A stretch of DNA of 64,000 bases from an uncultured Flavobacteriales bacterium. GTDB lineage: Bacteria; Bacteroidota; Bacteroidia; Flavobacteriales_D; Crocinitomicaceae. A program made the position numbers and the translations under genes. Every line of letters starts with the position of its first letter. Position 1 is the first letter of the stretch. The notes under the pieces are model-generated. The model saw only the letters and a program-made list of their open reading frames with translations, did no database searches and was not told the origin of the DNA. The DNA lies in assembly GCA_913054135.1 (NCBI GenBank), contig CAJXJK010000009.1:62001-126000 (forward strand), in the 5' to 3' direction. Shown here piece by piece: positions 35,201 through 42,617 of the stretch.

Positions 35201-37346
35201 TGATCCTGCATATACATTGAACATTAATGTTTCAAATGCAGATAGTTCAGAAATTGAATTGAAGCATAATGGGCAGGTGACAGCTTTCACATATAGTAAT
35301 GGTGTAGTGTCAGCTCCAATGACCTTAATTGAAGGAGCAAATAACTTTGTAATCGAAGTTGACGGATGCGAACATGTAGTTGGAACTTCAGCAGTGACTT
35401 ATACATTGCCTTGTACTGACTTAACATTTACTTATGTGGCTCCAGCGAACAGTGTAGCAACCTTAACAGAATCAGCATATGCAATAGAGTTGGCATCAAC
35501 AAATATTACGAATGCGGCGCAAGTGACGGCTACATTAAACGGCACAACAGTGCCAGCAGTTCTTAATACTCAAGATGGTAAAATCTCAATTTCTAACTTA
35601 ACTCTTATTGAAGGAGCAAATTCAGTAATTGTGAACATGGCAAATGATTGCAGTAATCAAATGTTGGAGTATGTAATTACATACAATCCACCAGTGGCTG
35701 CTCCGCTTCCATGTGGACCAAGATTTAATCCTGGAAATTCAGAATGGCAATTCTGTTTGGTAACTCCAAACGGCACATACAATAGAGATGATCTTTCATC
35801 TAACTCTAATTTCACATATAGTGGGCCTGCAACTGCGGCTTATTTCAAGCCTATTGCTGGAGGTGGAGACGCAATAGTTAATGGATCTCCTTATCCAGTA
35901 TCAAACGGTAACTATTACTTGTTTGAAGGAAACTTGACTGTTGATGTGAGTTCTTCTCACCCAGGTTCTATGGGTCATTGGGAGATTTGCATTAATTCAA
36001 ATGCTAATCCGACTTTTGGAAATGGTAACAACAGGCCTGCTAGTCCTTGTGAAACTTCGAATGGGAATGGGAATGGAAACGGAAACGGTCATGGCCAAAC
36101 GTATCTACAACCAGAATTTATCAATGTCAACCCTTCATCATTGAGTGTCAATGTTTCTAAAAAATCATTCACATTCCAGACAAAACTGAAGAATGTAAAT
36201 GAAAAAGCAGACTTAAAGATGTACTTGAATGGTGGTAACATTGACTTCAATTTCAACATGACTTCTAAAGTGATGAATAAGGTAATCACGCTAAGAGAAG
36301 GGGTAAATGAAATCAAAGTTGACGCAACAAATGGTGACAAATCGAAGTCTATCACTTATAGAATCACATACGCGGCACCTATTGTTACTCCGGTGATTAC
36401 TAATGTGAACCCAGCAGGAACTAAGGCAGAGAGTAAAATGACAACCTACACTTTCAAAGCAAAAGTTGAGAACGTGAGTTCTAAAACTGGAGTTAAGATA
36501 AGTGTTAACGGAATCCCGCTTAAATCATTCACATATAGTAGTTCTACCAAGATGGTGACGGCTGTGGTTAGATTAAAGACAGGTAACAACACGATTAAAC
36601 TTGAAGCAGTTAATGGTACTCAAAAAGCTGATAGAATTTATAACATCAGCTACGGAAAAACAGGTACGACTATTAACACGAATGGTAACACAAACGGGGA
36701 TTCAAATGATAACACTGGAGCGAAAAAACCAGTAATCACTAATATGTCTCCAAGTGGTACGTCAATCAATGTTTCGAAGGCAAGTTATATGTTCAAAGCA
36801 AAATTGAGCAATGTGACTTCTAAATCAGGTGTACAGGTTCTTGTAAACGGAAGAGCATTTACTGGCTTCACTTACAGTTCGTCAACGGGGCAACTTACGG
36901 CAGTTGTTTCTTTAAGAAGTGGCTTGAATACCGTGAAAGTAATTGCAAAAAACGGAAAATTAGCTGCTGAAAGAACTTACTCTATCACTTATAAAGCTAA
37001 TACAAGACCAAATCCGAATAACGGAGGAGTGATAAACAATGGAGGGACGAAGCCAACCAATAATGGAACGGTTAAGCCTACAAATAATGGTAAAGACAAA
37101 CCGACAAATTCTGGAACGGTTAAGCCTACAAATACAGGAACAGTTAAGCCAACAAACACTGGAACTGTTAAGCCGACAAACACAGGCACTGTTAAACCAA
37201 CCAATACTGGCACGGTTAAACCAACTAACACTGGAACGGTTAAGCCTACAAATACAGGAACTGTTAAGCCGACTAACACTGGCACTACGAAACCTACAAA
37301 CACAGGAGTCGAAAAAGGAAATAGCCGAAGAGGCGGTGGTTTATAG
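29208..37346 (+). CDS. Giant Ig-like-repeat protein with N-terminal outer-membrane-barrel-like domain
   Basis: About 2,712 residues from ATG 29208, with signal peptide TLLFLTFIVTTGAFSQ (a TTG frame start at 29160 has no signal). Residues about 25-290 look like a small outer-membrane beta-barrel (WFFGINGGATWHT, FSWDLRLRYLHGWW, AASFGAGISYQVTPWMSMGI). An acidic/proline linker follows, then 20 Ig-like repeats (about 313-2165) with the recurring pattern ...NG....F.Y......L.EG.N.I.V...N. A separate Cys-containing domain (about 2168-2280), a (Gly-Asn)n tract and three more Ig-like repeats (about 2300-2600) come next. The end is about eleven GTVKPTN(T) units and a short basic tail. No T9SS sorting domain. 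The repeats resemble glucodextranase-B-like domains. An adhesin or cell-envelope tether is likely; whether the repeats face outward or into the periplasm is unclear. Confidence 0.8.
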   Translation: MKRIFTLLFLTFIVTTGAFSQKSYVNYDKDSRWFFGINGGATWHTRTETDNVIKGGYGFTFGHSFGMRPEKLFSWDLRLRYLHGWWSGQATSQYTLDSTGVSTIPSGYGNSLQTYQDSTGYFVPNFRSQLMSGSLELALNTNRLRENTGWNFQIFGGIGIKGYDTKVDLVDSNNEIYDYDNIGGLTKPNLLSNQDGNYETYVTGSDSEFEVDWAASFGAGISYQVTPWMSMGISHKMTWLRNDNLFDPVISPVGTNKPNDIYHYSSAGLKFHLFGGNHSTKPDDIIEDVTDPNVFDNPNNNITTPVDNTPKQKPIVDIYDPGSSPYTTTSNTFKLLANVHHVDGKQNVTFKQDGNINNNFYYNPATDKFSSNVVLHPGQNIFEITGVNGAGQDYESTIIIYEKEVPQIQPPIVTITNPPNSPHTTSSSTFNFASTVLNVDSKNQIKVYFNGAYMSNFTYSTTSKNLYATLNLQEGTNTITVTATNPAGSDSKTATLIYRKPQVQQPPVVDFITPPVDPFVTSQAAMNITASVLNVTSKNNITVKINGNQTSNFSYNANTKQVNFNVNLNVGANVLEVKGVNNVGQDYETTTIIYKKPEVPKPPIVTFIDPALDPTTVYVSSYNVKAKVLYVDGASDITLKINGIQSYNFSYSTSSKIMNFTTNLNSGANVIEITGTNNAGQDTENTTIVYRRVVPQAPPVVNITYPVSDNQVFNSSNLTLVSSVLNVSSASNIAVLVNGQPTYNFNYNTATKILNLPLTLNEGSNTVKITGTNTAGSDNDTRIIIYKKPVVPAPPTVTYVNPPTSPFLVTQEAFTMTANTTNISSKSQISLLFNGNLVPDQLYTLTSSNQIIYNSTLIEGNNIFEIIVTNNDGSDDAMAIVTYKKAEVPCIIPTVGYIHPVPYSTVNDPNVLIDAQINNYTPGTTIQLVLNGVGQGLMSYNTGTSIAAKAAVLVEGSNAVTVIVTNDCGTNQATFTLNYVAPEAPCVDPMLTPTSMANTTTQSETASVVSGVSEITAASQITVTVNGQNTPFTFDAGTNSISVNDAALSLGNNSIVVTATNDCGSATLTYHIVRKSCDTPIISGSSPAHNSVIETSTMNFSASVQNATQSEIQFIVNGISQAFTFNQQSGLLSAAVDLAVGDNAISIIATNSCGSTRKDFEFVHTLPCESIVVGFVHPTSATATVTESNYSIALHATGTLNSSGVTASLNGTSVAAAYNSITGEVDINNLTLVDGVNTVVVNLTNDCSSETVTYSITYNGCQPPEIEIPGINSGTVVNTSTIDFHAVVQNSNGAGNIQLLLNGQAQSFDFNDQTMLLTSTLVLNEGSNSIILTVNGCETANENINVTYEVPCEPISYSLMQPASNNTTVVSSSFSLSMNLMHVENNQQISATLNGTAVTFTYSAGTNSLSVSDLTLIDGANTIVVTATNDCSSETITYTVQYDGCQEPVITLGSNANSMTTSAYTFNASVTNISSPAGVGVTLNGAAVPFIFNAQNGNISGEVTLAEGANTIVISANGCASDSKTINVAYAIPCDPMVISLSAPSQLETSVADELFAFNLVAQNANTISVKLNGAVIPHTYSNGVINANLTLIDGDNTVIATMANDCSNETKTFTIHHDGCDAPVITTSMNSASSSTATYTFTALISNVDNANQLGLDLNGANVTFTFDPITTELVATMTLTEGQNVITLNANGCASASANINVSYALPCSPVSYSLGTPSTLSQVVNGNTVDINLTVQSADEVSATINGAAVNANYANNIVSINNVPLNEGANTLVVSFSNVCSSETVTYTIESDQCPNSPLITVFNNNVVTTDELYNFTCQILHVDNANDVSVKLNGTVIPSTYVPGTNTLSAPLNLVMGANEVAVTAVGCETTSVVYTVTRESACDPITFTHMIPQTNDTMHVNAPNLFVKINAQNVTQSGVTATLNGAAVNFSFLSGSITVMNKSLVVGSNTLVITMTNECSTSSANFHIEYGVDEPDCDPPVIGFVIPDPVVNDPAYTLNINVSNADSSEIELKHNGQVTAFTYSNGVVSAPMTLIEGANNFVIEVDGCEHVVGTSAVTYTLPCTDLTFTYVAPANSVATLTESAYAIELASTNITNAAQVTATLNGTTVPAVLNTQDGKISISNLTLIEGANSVIVNMANDCSNQMLEYVITYNPPVAAPLPCGPRFNPGNSEWQFCLVTPNGTYNRDDLSSNSNFTYSGPATAAYFKPIAGGGDAIVNGSPYPVSNGNYYLFEGNLTVDVSSSHPGSMGHWEICINSNANPTFGNGNNRPASPCETSNGNGNGNGNGHGQTYLQPEFINVNPSSLSVNVSKKSFTFQTKLKNVNEKADLKMYLNGGNIDFNFNMTSKVMNKVITLREGVNEIKVDATNGDKSKSITYRITYAAPIVTPVITNVNPAGTKAESKMTTYTFKAKVENVSSKTGVKISVNGIPLKSFTYSSSTKMVTAVVRLKTGNNTIKLEAVNGTQKADRIYNISYGKTGTTINTNGNTNGDSNDNTGAKKPVITNMSPSGTSINVSKASYMFKAKLSNVTSKSGVQVLVNGRAFTGFTYSSSTGQLTAVVSLRSGLNTVKVIAKNGKLAAERTYSITYKANTRPNPNNGGVINNGGTKPTNNGTVKPTNNGKDKPTNSGTVKPTNTGTVKPTNTGTVKPTNTGTVKPTNTGTVKPTNTGTVKPTNTGTVKPTNTGTTKPTNTGVEKGNSRRGGGL
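36059..36095 (+). repeat. Gly-Asn hexanucleotide-like tract inside the giant gene
   Basis: A run of GGNAAN-type hexamers (GGGAATGGGAATGGAAACGG...) encodes NGNGNGNGNGHG. It acts as a flexible linker between the Cys-containing domain and the last three Ig-like repeats, and such a tract is prone to slippage. Confidence 0.7.
37047..37310 (+). repeat. 24-bp tandem minisatellite encoding GTVKPTN(T) units
   Basis: About eleven in-frame 24-base units encode the octapeptide TGTVKPTN with variants (NGKDKPTN, SGTVKPTN, TGTTKPTN). Units differ mainly at third codon positions (AAG/AAA, CCT/CCG/CCA, ACA/ACT/ACC), although two are nearly identical. This looks like a stalk or linker under protein-level selection. 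Confidence 0.9.
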
Positions 37347-37360
37347 AAACTTTAATACAT

Positions 37361-37393
37361 AAAAAAAGGGAGCTTGTTGGCTCCCTTTTTTTT
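37361..37393 (+). terminator. Terminator after the giant Ig-repeat gene
   Basis: AAAAAAGGGAG and CTCCCTTTTTTTT form a stem around the loop CTTGTTGG, 15 bases after the stop codon. Confidence 0.88.
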
Positions 37394-37676
37394 GCTTTCA
37401 AAATCCAATTCTAATTTCCATTGTCGTTGAAAATCCAGATTTTGCTAGCTTGATTAAAATGTATAGTGTTAATCATAAGCATGTGTGTTAGATTTTTTCT
37501 TAACACAATTTAACATCTTTAAACAGTACAGAGGGCAATAAAAAGTCATACTGTCTTTAATTTTTATTGAAGTGTATAAAATTGGGATTCTATGGTTTTA
37601 TGAAATTCGGCTTTATTCATATATTTACGTAATTACAGAATTTAACAAAAGTCATTGAGTAAGTAAAACTAACCGT
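37394..37676 (+). other. Intergenic region before the LytTR regulator gene
   Basis: Together with the terminator this makes a 330-base gap without a gene. It is AT-rich. TGTGTTA (37484-37490) and TAACACA (37501-37507) form a 7-bp inverted repeat with a 10-base loop. TATATTTA (37620-37627) is a near match to a -7 box about 50 bases before the start codon, with no good -33 box. No RNA gene or longer conserved element is seen. Confidence 0.4.
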
Positions 37677-38453
37677 ATGAAATTGAAGGCTATAATAGTT
37701 GATGATGAGGATTTGGCGAGAAAAAATCTGACAATGCTTCTTGAAGAATATTGTGAAAATGTTGAAATCATTGGAGATGCCGGAAACGTTTCAGATGCTA
37801 AAACACTTATTGAAAGCTCAAAACCTGATGTTGTTTTTCTTGATATTAGAATGCCAAGCGGATCAGAAGGGTTTGATTTATTAGAACAAATAGAAAATAG
37901 AGACTTTCTTGTCATTTTCGTGACGGCATTCAAAGATTACGCATTAAGGGCCTTTCAAGCAAATGCAATTCATTATGTATTAAAACCTATTGATATTGAA
38001 GATTTGGTTGATGCTGTTGATAGAATTTCAAGTTCTAAAACCACTTTTGCTGATAATCCTGAGAATTTTGAAACCTATTTTGAATCCATCAAGAATTTAT
38101 CTTCTTCAATGGAATCAGAGGGATATGGAAATAAAGTGGCTATTAGTCACACTAAAGGAATTAAGCTGATTCATATTGAAGATATAATCTACCTTGAGGC
38201 CTCAGGTAATTGTACCGTTCTTTATTTCAATGACGGTACACGATATTTAGATACGCGAACATTGAAAATCTATGAGGGAATTTTAAATCCATCCATTTTC
38301 TATCGCATTCACAAATCGCACATTATCAATCTTGAATATTTGAAAGAGTATTTGAATGAAGACGGTCATTTTGCAGTTCTTAAAAACGGTAAACTATTAT
38401 CGGTTGCAAGAAATAGAGTTTCAACATTTGTTAGAACCCTGAAGGGATTATAA
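37677..38453 (+). CDS. LytTR-family response regulator
   Basis: The 258-residue regulator has a CheY-like receiver (1-120) with acidic pair DDED near residues 9-12, phospho-acceptor Asp56 in VVFLDIRMP, a Thr in FVTAF and Lys in YVLKPI. The C-terminal LytTR DNA-binding domain (about 145-255) has the typical IIYLEASGNCTVLYFNDG and RIHKSHIINLEYL motifs. LytTR domains bind pairs of about 9-bp direct repeats. The start of the next gene follows the stop directly, so its partner is surely the histidine kinase encoded there. Confidence 0.93.
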   Translation: MKLKAIIVDDEDLARKNLTMLLEEYCENVEIIGDAGNVSDAKTLIESSKPDVVFLDIRMPSGSEGFDLLEQIENRDFLVIFVTAFKDYALRAFQANAIHYVLKPIDIEDLVDAVDRISSSKTTFADNPENFETYFESIKNLSSSMESEGYGNKVAISHTKGIKLIHIEDIIYLEASGNCTVLYFNDGTRYLDTRTLKIYEGILNPSIFYRIHKSHIINLEYLKEYLNEDGHFAVLKNGKLLSVARNRVSTFVRTLKGL

Positions 38454-41396
38454 GTGAAGCAATTATTAGCTCTTCTTTTATTTTTCTTTGTCACTCAAGC
38501 ATTTGGGCAACAGTATAATTTCAAAAACTATACTGTTCAAGATGGTTTGGCACAATCACAAATAAACTCAATTCAACAAGATCTCTCAGGTTATCTTTGG
38601 ATAGGAACAGAATCTGGATTAAGTAGATTTGACGGAATCGATTTCATAAACTTCTCGGTTGATGATGGATTACCAGACAATAAAATTGAAGCAATTTTCA
38701 TTAGCGAAGCAAATGATATTTGGATCGCAACTCCAAAAGGTTTAGCCCTCTATAAAGAGGACAAATTCGAGTCATATCTATTCGAAGAGCCAAAAAGAGT
38801 GAACGATTTAATTGAATTTCAATCAAAAATTTTTGTTGCCACTGATAAGGGCTTGGTTAAGTTTAAAGAAGGTAAGTTCACACTTTTACCTTTTGACCTT
38901 GACGAAGAACTCTATTTACGTTCTCTTGAAAACGACCAAGACAACCAACTCTATTGCGGTTCAAAAAATGGGATCTATACTTGGACTAATCATTTTGAAA
39001 AACTTGACCACCCTGAACTTGAGGAACTCAGTGTGAGTGGTTTAAAAATCAGAAAAAATGAATTATTAATCAGCACCTATAGAGATGGATTACTATCCTA
39101 TAATTTACAAAAGAAGAGTGTTAAAAGCTTTGATATCAATTTGAGTCGTATTAGGTCAATGTATGCAGATGATGAAGTCATCTTATGTTCAACAATTGAT
39201 GGGGCAGTTGAGATAAAAGGAGACGAAATCACCTATTTCAATGAAAATAACGGTTTAGAAAGTGGCCGATTGATTTGCTCTTTCAGAGACAGTGAAAAGA
39301 ATTATTGGTTCGGTTCAGACGGCATTGGATTATTAAAATTTTTAGGCAAAGCTCTTATTTCTTACACGGTCAAAGATGGACTAAGCTCTAACTTAGTTAT
39401 GAACATTAATCAGGATCAAAATGGTAATTTCTTATTTGGAACTTATGGTGAAGGGTTGACCATCAAAAATTCAGAAGGATATGAGTATTTATCAAATCGA
39501 AACGGTTTGCCCAACAGCTCTGTTTGGTCTACGCTCGTAGATGATGAGAATAACTATTGGATAGCTACATCAAGTGGCGTTGACTGCTTCAAAGACGGTA
39601 AAAAAGTCAAGCAAGAAATCACCAATTTAATTGACACAAAAATTCGATCTATTATTCAATTTGATTCTTCTTTTGCCTTTGCTGGAACAAATGGTCTTTA
39701 CTATTTAACGAATAATGAACTTGTTCATCTAGATGGCACTTCTGACCTAAATGTTAACGATTTATGCTATGAGCATAACACCATTTATATCGCCTCAAGA
39801 AATGGACTTTACTTCGTTACTGAAGATGAAGGTTTTAATAATCCTCAAAAAATTGAATTAGACGAAGAGAGTGTAAATTCGGTTGAATGTGATGCCGATC
39901 AAAACCTTTGGATTGGAACCAACAATGGTCTATTTGTAAACTTAGGTGACAAAGGTATCGTTCCAATATTACTAGACGCAGAAGACTTCAAATCTAAAAC
40001 GGTAATCGGAATAACTTCGGCAAAATCTGGAGACATTTGGGCGGCTACAATGAATGGTGTGTACCAAATAACTGGGAAAGAAAATTCGGAGAACAGCTAT
40101 GAGATTTCTCACTACGGTAGCGCAGAAGGACTGATTAATTTAGAAAGCAACTTAAATGCAATTTATGAGGATACTTATGGTATGATTTGGATAGGAACTT
40201 CGGATGGATTAGCGAAAATTAATCCTGAATTAAAAGAAGAATTATTCAACGTTCAAGCGCCTTACTTGAGACTTACCGGTATTCGTTTATTCATGGAGGA
40301 GTTTGACTACGACAGATTTGAAGCGTCATACCAAGAGGGAAGAACCATACCAACTGAATTAACTTTGCCTTATAATCAGAATCACTTGACCTTTGATTTC
40401 ATTGGTATCAACTTGAAAGATCCTGAATCAGTGAACTATGAATACCGCCTTTTAGGTGCAAATTACAGTTGGTCTCCATTGAGCAGTTCAAATACTGCCA
40501 CGTATTCATCAATTGCTCCAGGTGAATATGATTTTGAACTGAGAGCAACCAACAAAAACTTTATTTGGTCAACAACTGAATCAATTCACATCACTATAAA
40601 GTCACCATTTTGGAAAACTTGGTGGTTCATTTTGTTGATGTTCTTTATGGCAGGCTTCATTATTCTTCTAATTTTCAGAATTAGAATTAGATCAATTAAG
40701 CAAAAACAAGAGAACGAAAAGTTAGGATTTCAGAACAGACTCTTGTTTTTAGAACAACAATCTCTGAATGCATCAATGAATAGGCATTTTATATTCAATT
40801 CATTAAACTCCATTCAATACTATATCAACAGCTCGGACAAGCGTTCGGCAAATAAATACCTTTCGAGCTTTGCAAAATTGATTCGAAAAAATCTTGATAG
40901 CTCTACAGCAAACAACTTCATTGTTAGCTTGCAAGAGGAAGTTGATCGTATTCAATTGTACCTAACTCTTGAAAAGATGAGGTTTCAAGAGAAATTTGAG
41001 TATGAATTGGACGTAGATTCATCAATTGATACCGAAGGAATAGAGATTCCGAGCATGATTTTGCAACCTTTTGTAGAAAATGCCATAATTCATGGTGTTC
41101 TTCCTTTAGACCGAAAAGGCCTAATAAAAGTGAGAATTTATGATGAATATGGAGACATAGTTTTCGAAGTTATAGATGACGGAGTGGGGATTGATAACAC
41201 TCTTAAAAACAAGAAGGTCAGTATCTCTGGAGACCACGAATCTAAAGGGATGGAGATAACAAACCGTAGAATTGAATTACTTAGAAAATTAACAGGAGAC
41301 AACCTACTAATTGTGGGCCCATTTCAGCTGAATGATGCCGAAGGAAATAGCCTTGGAACCAAGGTAACTATTAAGATGGGGATTAAGTCAGAATGA
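38454..41396 (+). CDS. Propeller-type sensor histidine kinase (LytS/His_kinase family)
   Basis: A 980-residue hybrid-like sensor. It has a signal peptide (FFFVTQAFGQ), about 14 'two-component regulator propeller' blades forming two periplasmic propellers (DLSGYLWIGTESGLSRFD, GMIWIGTSDGLAKI), then a Y_Y_Y Ig-like domain (VNYEYRLLGANYSWSPLSS). A transmembrane helix at about 722-742 leads to a LytS-type kinase domain with His778 in NRHFIFNSLNSIQYY. The HATPase follows (PSMILQPFVENAIIHG, VIDDGVGID, SKGMEITNRR). It starts with GTG immediately after the regulator's stop. Such sensors often detect glycans or envelope signals; the ligand is unknown. Confidence 0.92.
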   Translation: MKQLLALLLFFFVTQAFGQQYNFKNYTVQDGLAQSQINSIQQDLSGYLWIGTESGLSRFDGIDFINFSVDDGLPDNKIEAIFISEANDIWIATPKGLALYKEDKFESYLFEEPKRVNDLIEFQSKIFVATDKGLVKFKEGKFTLLPFDLDEELYLRSLENDQDNQLYCGSKNGIYTWTNHFEKLDHPELEELSVSGLKIRKNELLISTYRDGLLSYNLQKKSVKSFDINLSRIRSMYADDEVILCSTIDGAVEIKGDEITYFNENNGLESGRLICSFRDSEKNYWFGSDGIGLLKFLGKALISYTVKDGLSSNLVMNINQDQNGNFLFGTYGEGLTIKNSEGYEYLSNRNGLPNSSVWSTLVDDENNYWIATSSGVDCFKDGKKVKQEITNLIDTKIRSIIQFDSSFAFAGTNGLYYLTNNELVHLDGTSDLNVNDLCYEHNTIYIASRNGLYFVTEDEGFNNPQKIELDEESVNSVECDADQNLWIGTNNGLFVNLGDKGIVPILLDAEDFKSKTVIGITSAKSGDIWAATMNGVYQITGKENSENSYEISHYGSAEGLINLESNLNAIYEDTYGMIWIGTSDGLAKINPELKEELFNVQAPYLRLTGIRLFMEEFDYDRFEASYQEGRTIPTELTLPYNQNHLTFDFIGINLKDPESVNYEYRLLGANYSWSPLSSSNTATYSSIAPGEYDFELRATNKNFIWSTTESIHITIKSPFWKTWWFILLMFFMAGFIILLIFRIRIRSIKQKQENEKLGFQNRLLFLEQQSLNASMNRHFIFNSLNSIQYYINSSDKRSANKYLSSFAKLIRKNLDSSTANNFIVSLQEEVDRIQLYLTLEKMRFQEKFEYELDVDSSIDTEGIEIPSMILQPFVENAIIHGVLPLDRKGLIKVRIYDEYGDIVFEVIDDGVGIDNTLKNKKVSISGDHESKGMEITNRRIELLRKLTGDNLLIVGPFQLNDAEGNSLGTKVTIKMGIKSE

Positions 41397-41424
41397 AAAT
41401 AATCCTTAAAAACTTGTTAAAATC

Positions 41425-41456
41425 CTTGTGTTAAGAACATTTTATTTATATATTTG
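41425..41456 (+). promoter_or_regulatory. Bacteroidota-type promoter of the acidic lipoprotein gene
   Basis: TTG (41426-41428), a 20-base spacer and TATATTTG (41449-41456) match the -33/-7 consensus. The start codon is 33 bases downstream. The gene can therefore be expressed independently of the kinase operon. Confidence 0.65.
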
Positions 41457-41488
41457 TTTGTAATAGGCTCTGAAAGGTCTTGAAAACA

Positions 41489-41785
41489 ATGAAAAAGTTA
41501 GTTTACATATTATCAATTTTTGCGGTACTATTCGTATTTGGTTCTTGTGAAAAAGAGGTGATTACACCTTTTAATCAAGATCAAGATGAGTATATCGAAA
41601 ACCCGAATGGTACTCGTGGAGGCGAATTCGTTGATGATGGTGATTCAGTAACTGACCCAGACGAAGACGAAGACTTCGACGAAGAAGAAGAGGATGAAAA
41701 TATCGTTGATCCTGATGAGGATGAAGATTTTGATGAAGAAGAGAAAAATGGTGGTTCAAAACCTAATGTCTCAGAAGGAAAATAA
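41489..41785 (+). CDS. Short, strongly acidic lipoprotein
   Basis: The 98-residue product has a lipoprotein signal (LSIFAVLFVFGSC, Cys at about residue 20) and then a low-complexity acidic region. A unit of about 16-18 residues with DPDEDEDFDEEE occurs twice, followed by a polar tail. No family is recognised. Such an anionic tether might bind divalent cations or basic partners, but this is speculation. The start is ATG 41489; a TTG three codons upstream is less likely. It has its own promoter and terminator, directly after the LytTR/kinase pair. Confidence 0.7.
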   Translation: MKKLVYILSIFAVLFVFGSCEKEVITPFNQDQDEYIENPNGTRGGEFVDDGDSVTDPDEDEDFDEEEEDENIVDPDEDEDFDEEEKNGGSKPNVSEGK

Positions 41786-41804
41786 ATAAACTCCCCAAAT
41801 AATA

Positions 41805-41837
41805 TTCTAAACTCCTTTCGAACAAAGGAGTTTTTTT
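41805..41837 (+). terminator. Terminator after the acidic lipoprotein
   Basis: AACTCCTTT (41810-41818) pairs with AAAGGAGTT (41824-41832) around CGAAC, followed by a T run. Confidence 0.88.
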
Positions 41838-41882
41838 GTATCCTTAAGTCTAAATTCAATTGCTTAACGCCTTTGAAAGGAC

Positions 41883-42617
41883 ATGAAATCACTTTTAATC
41901 ATACTATTTGTATTTGCATCCTTTGCGTCTAATGCGCAAAAGATTAAACAAATTATAGAAGACGATTACGACCTTTTCTGTCGGAACATCTATGAGGTGT
42001 TGAAAAAAGATAAATCAGTTAAACACGGTAGTTATAAAAGCACCTACGTTAACGGCAGCCCAAGAATCAAAGGTTGGTATACATTCAATCAAAAAGACAG
42101 CTTATGGACCTATTTTAACTCTGTTAAACCAATAATGGCTTCAAGAGGTAAATATAAGTACGACATCAAAACAGGAGTTTGGGATTACTTTGATGATAAA
42201 GAAGGCTTAAGACATAGATACAATCACAGCACTGGAGTACTAAGCTTCACAACTTTTGAAGACACAGTTAAGACTAGAACCATTTCAATTGACGATTCAA
42301 TATTCCAAGATAAAGTAAGCAGGCCACCTATCTTTCTTTTAGGAGATAAAGAAAAGCTCAGGATAATAAGAAACAATATCAGCTATCCGCAAACAGCAAT
42401 AAATCAAAATATTTTTGGAACGGTAATGATTTCATTTTACATCAACAAATACGGCAAGGCCGTGAGACATAAAATTACTCAAACAATTGGAGGAGGTTGT
42501 GACGAAGAAGCTTTGAGGGTAGTTAAGTTAATTCCCAACGAATGGGTTCCTGGCATATACAAAAATGCACTGACAGAAATGATGATCACAGTGCCAATCA
42601 CTTTTCAGTTAAACTAA
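41883..42617 (+). CDS. Exported MORN-like protein with TonB C-terminal domain
   Basis: A 244-residue protein with a signal peptide (LFVFASFASNAQ). A region of MORN/YwqK-like repeats follows (HGSYKSTYVNGSPRIKGWYTF, RGKYKYDIKTGVWDYFDDK, about 45-125). A TonB_C-type domain is at about 155-244 (ISYPQTAINQNIFGTVMISFYINKYGKAV, GGGCDEEALRVVKLIPNEW, VPITFQL). TonB_C domains contact TonB boxes of outer-membrane receptors. The usual N-terminal membrane anchor and proline-rich spacer of TonB are missing, so this is not a standard energy transducer. Function is uncertain. Confidence 0.8.
   Translation: MKSLLIILFVFASFASNAQKIKQIIEDDYDLFCRNIYEVLKKDKSVKHGSYKSTYVNGSPRIKGWYTFNQKDSLWTYFNSVKPIMASRGKYKYDIKTGVWDYFDDKEGLRHRYNHSTGVLSFTTFEDTVKTRTISIDDSIFQDKVSRPPIFLLGDKEKLRIIRNNISYPQTAINQNIFGTVMISFYINKYGKAVRHKITQTIGGGCDEEALRVVKLIPNEWVPGIYKNALTEMMITVPITFQLN

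Noticed and set aside
36989-37303. Minus-strand ORF rich in VPVFVGLTV repeats
   Set aside because: It is the antisense shadow of the KPTN minisatellite; its repeat only mirrors the coding strand.
37047-37310. CRISPR-like array
   Set aside because: Units are contiguous without spacers and lie in frame within a gene.
37039-37362. Plus-strand ORF of 107 residues in a second frame of the minisatellite
   Set aside because: A repeat whose length is a multiple of three keeps all frames open; the real frame is that of the giant gene.
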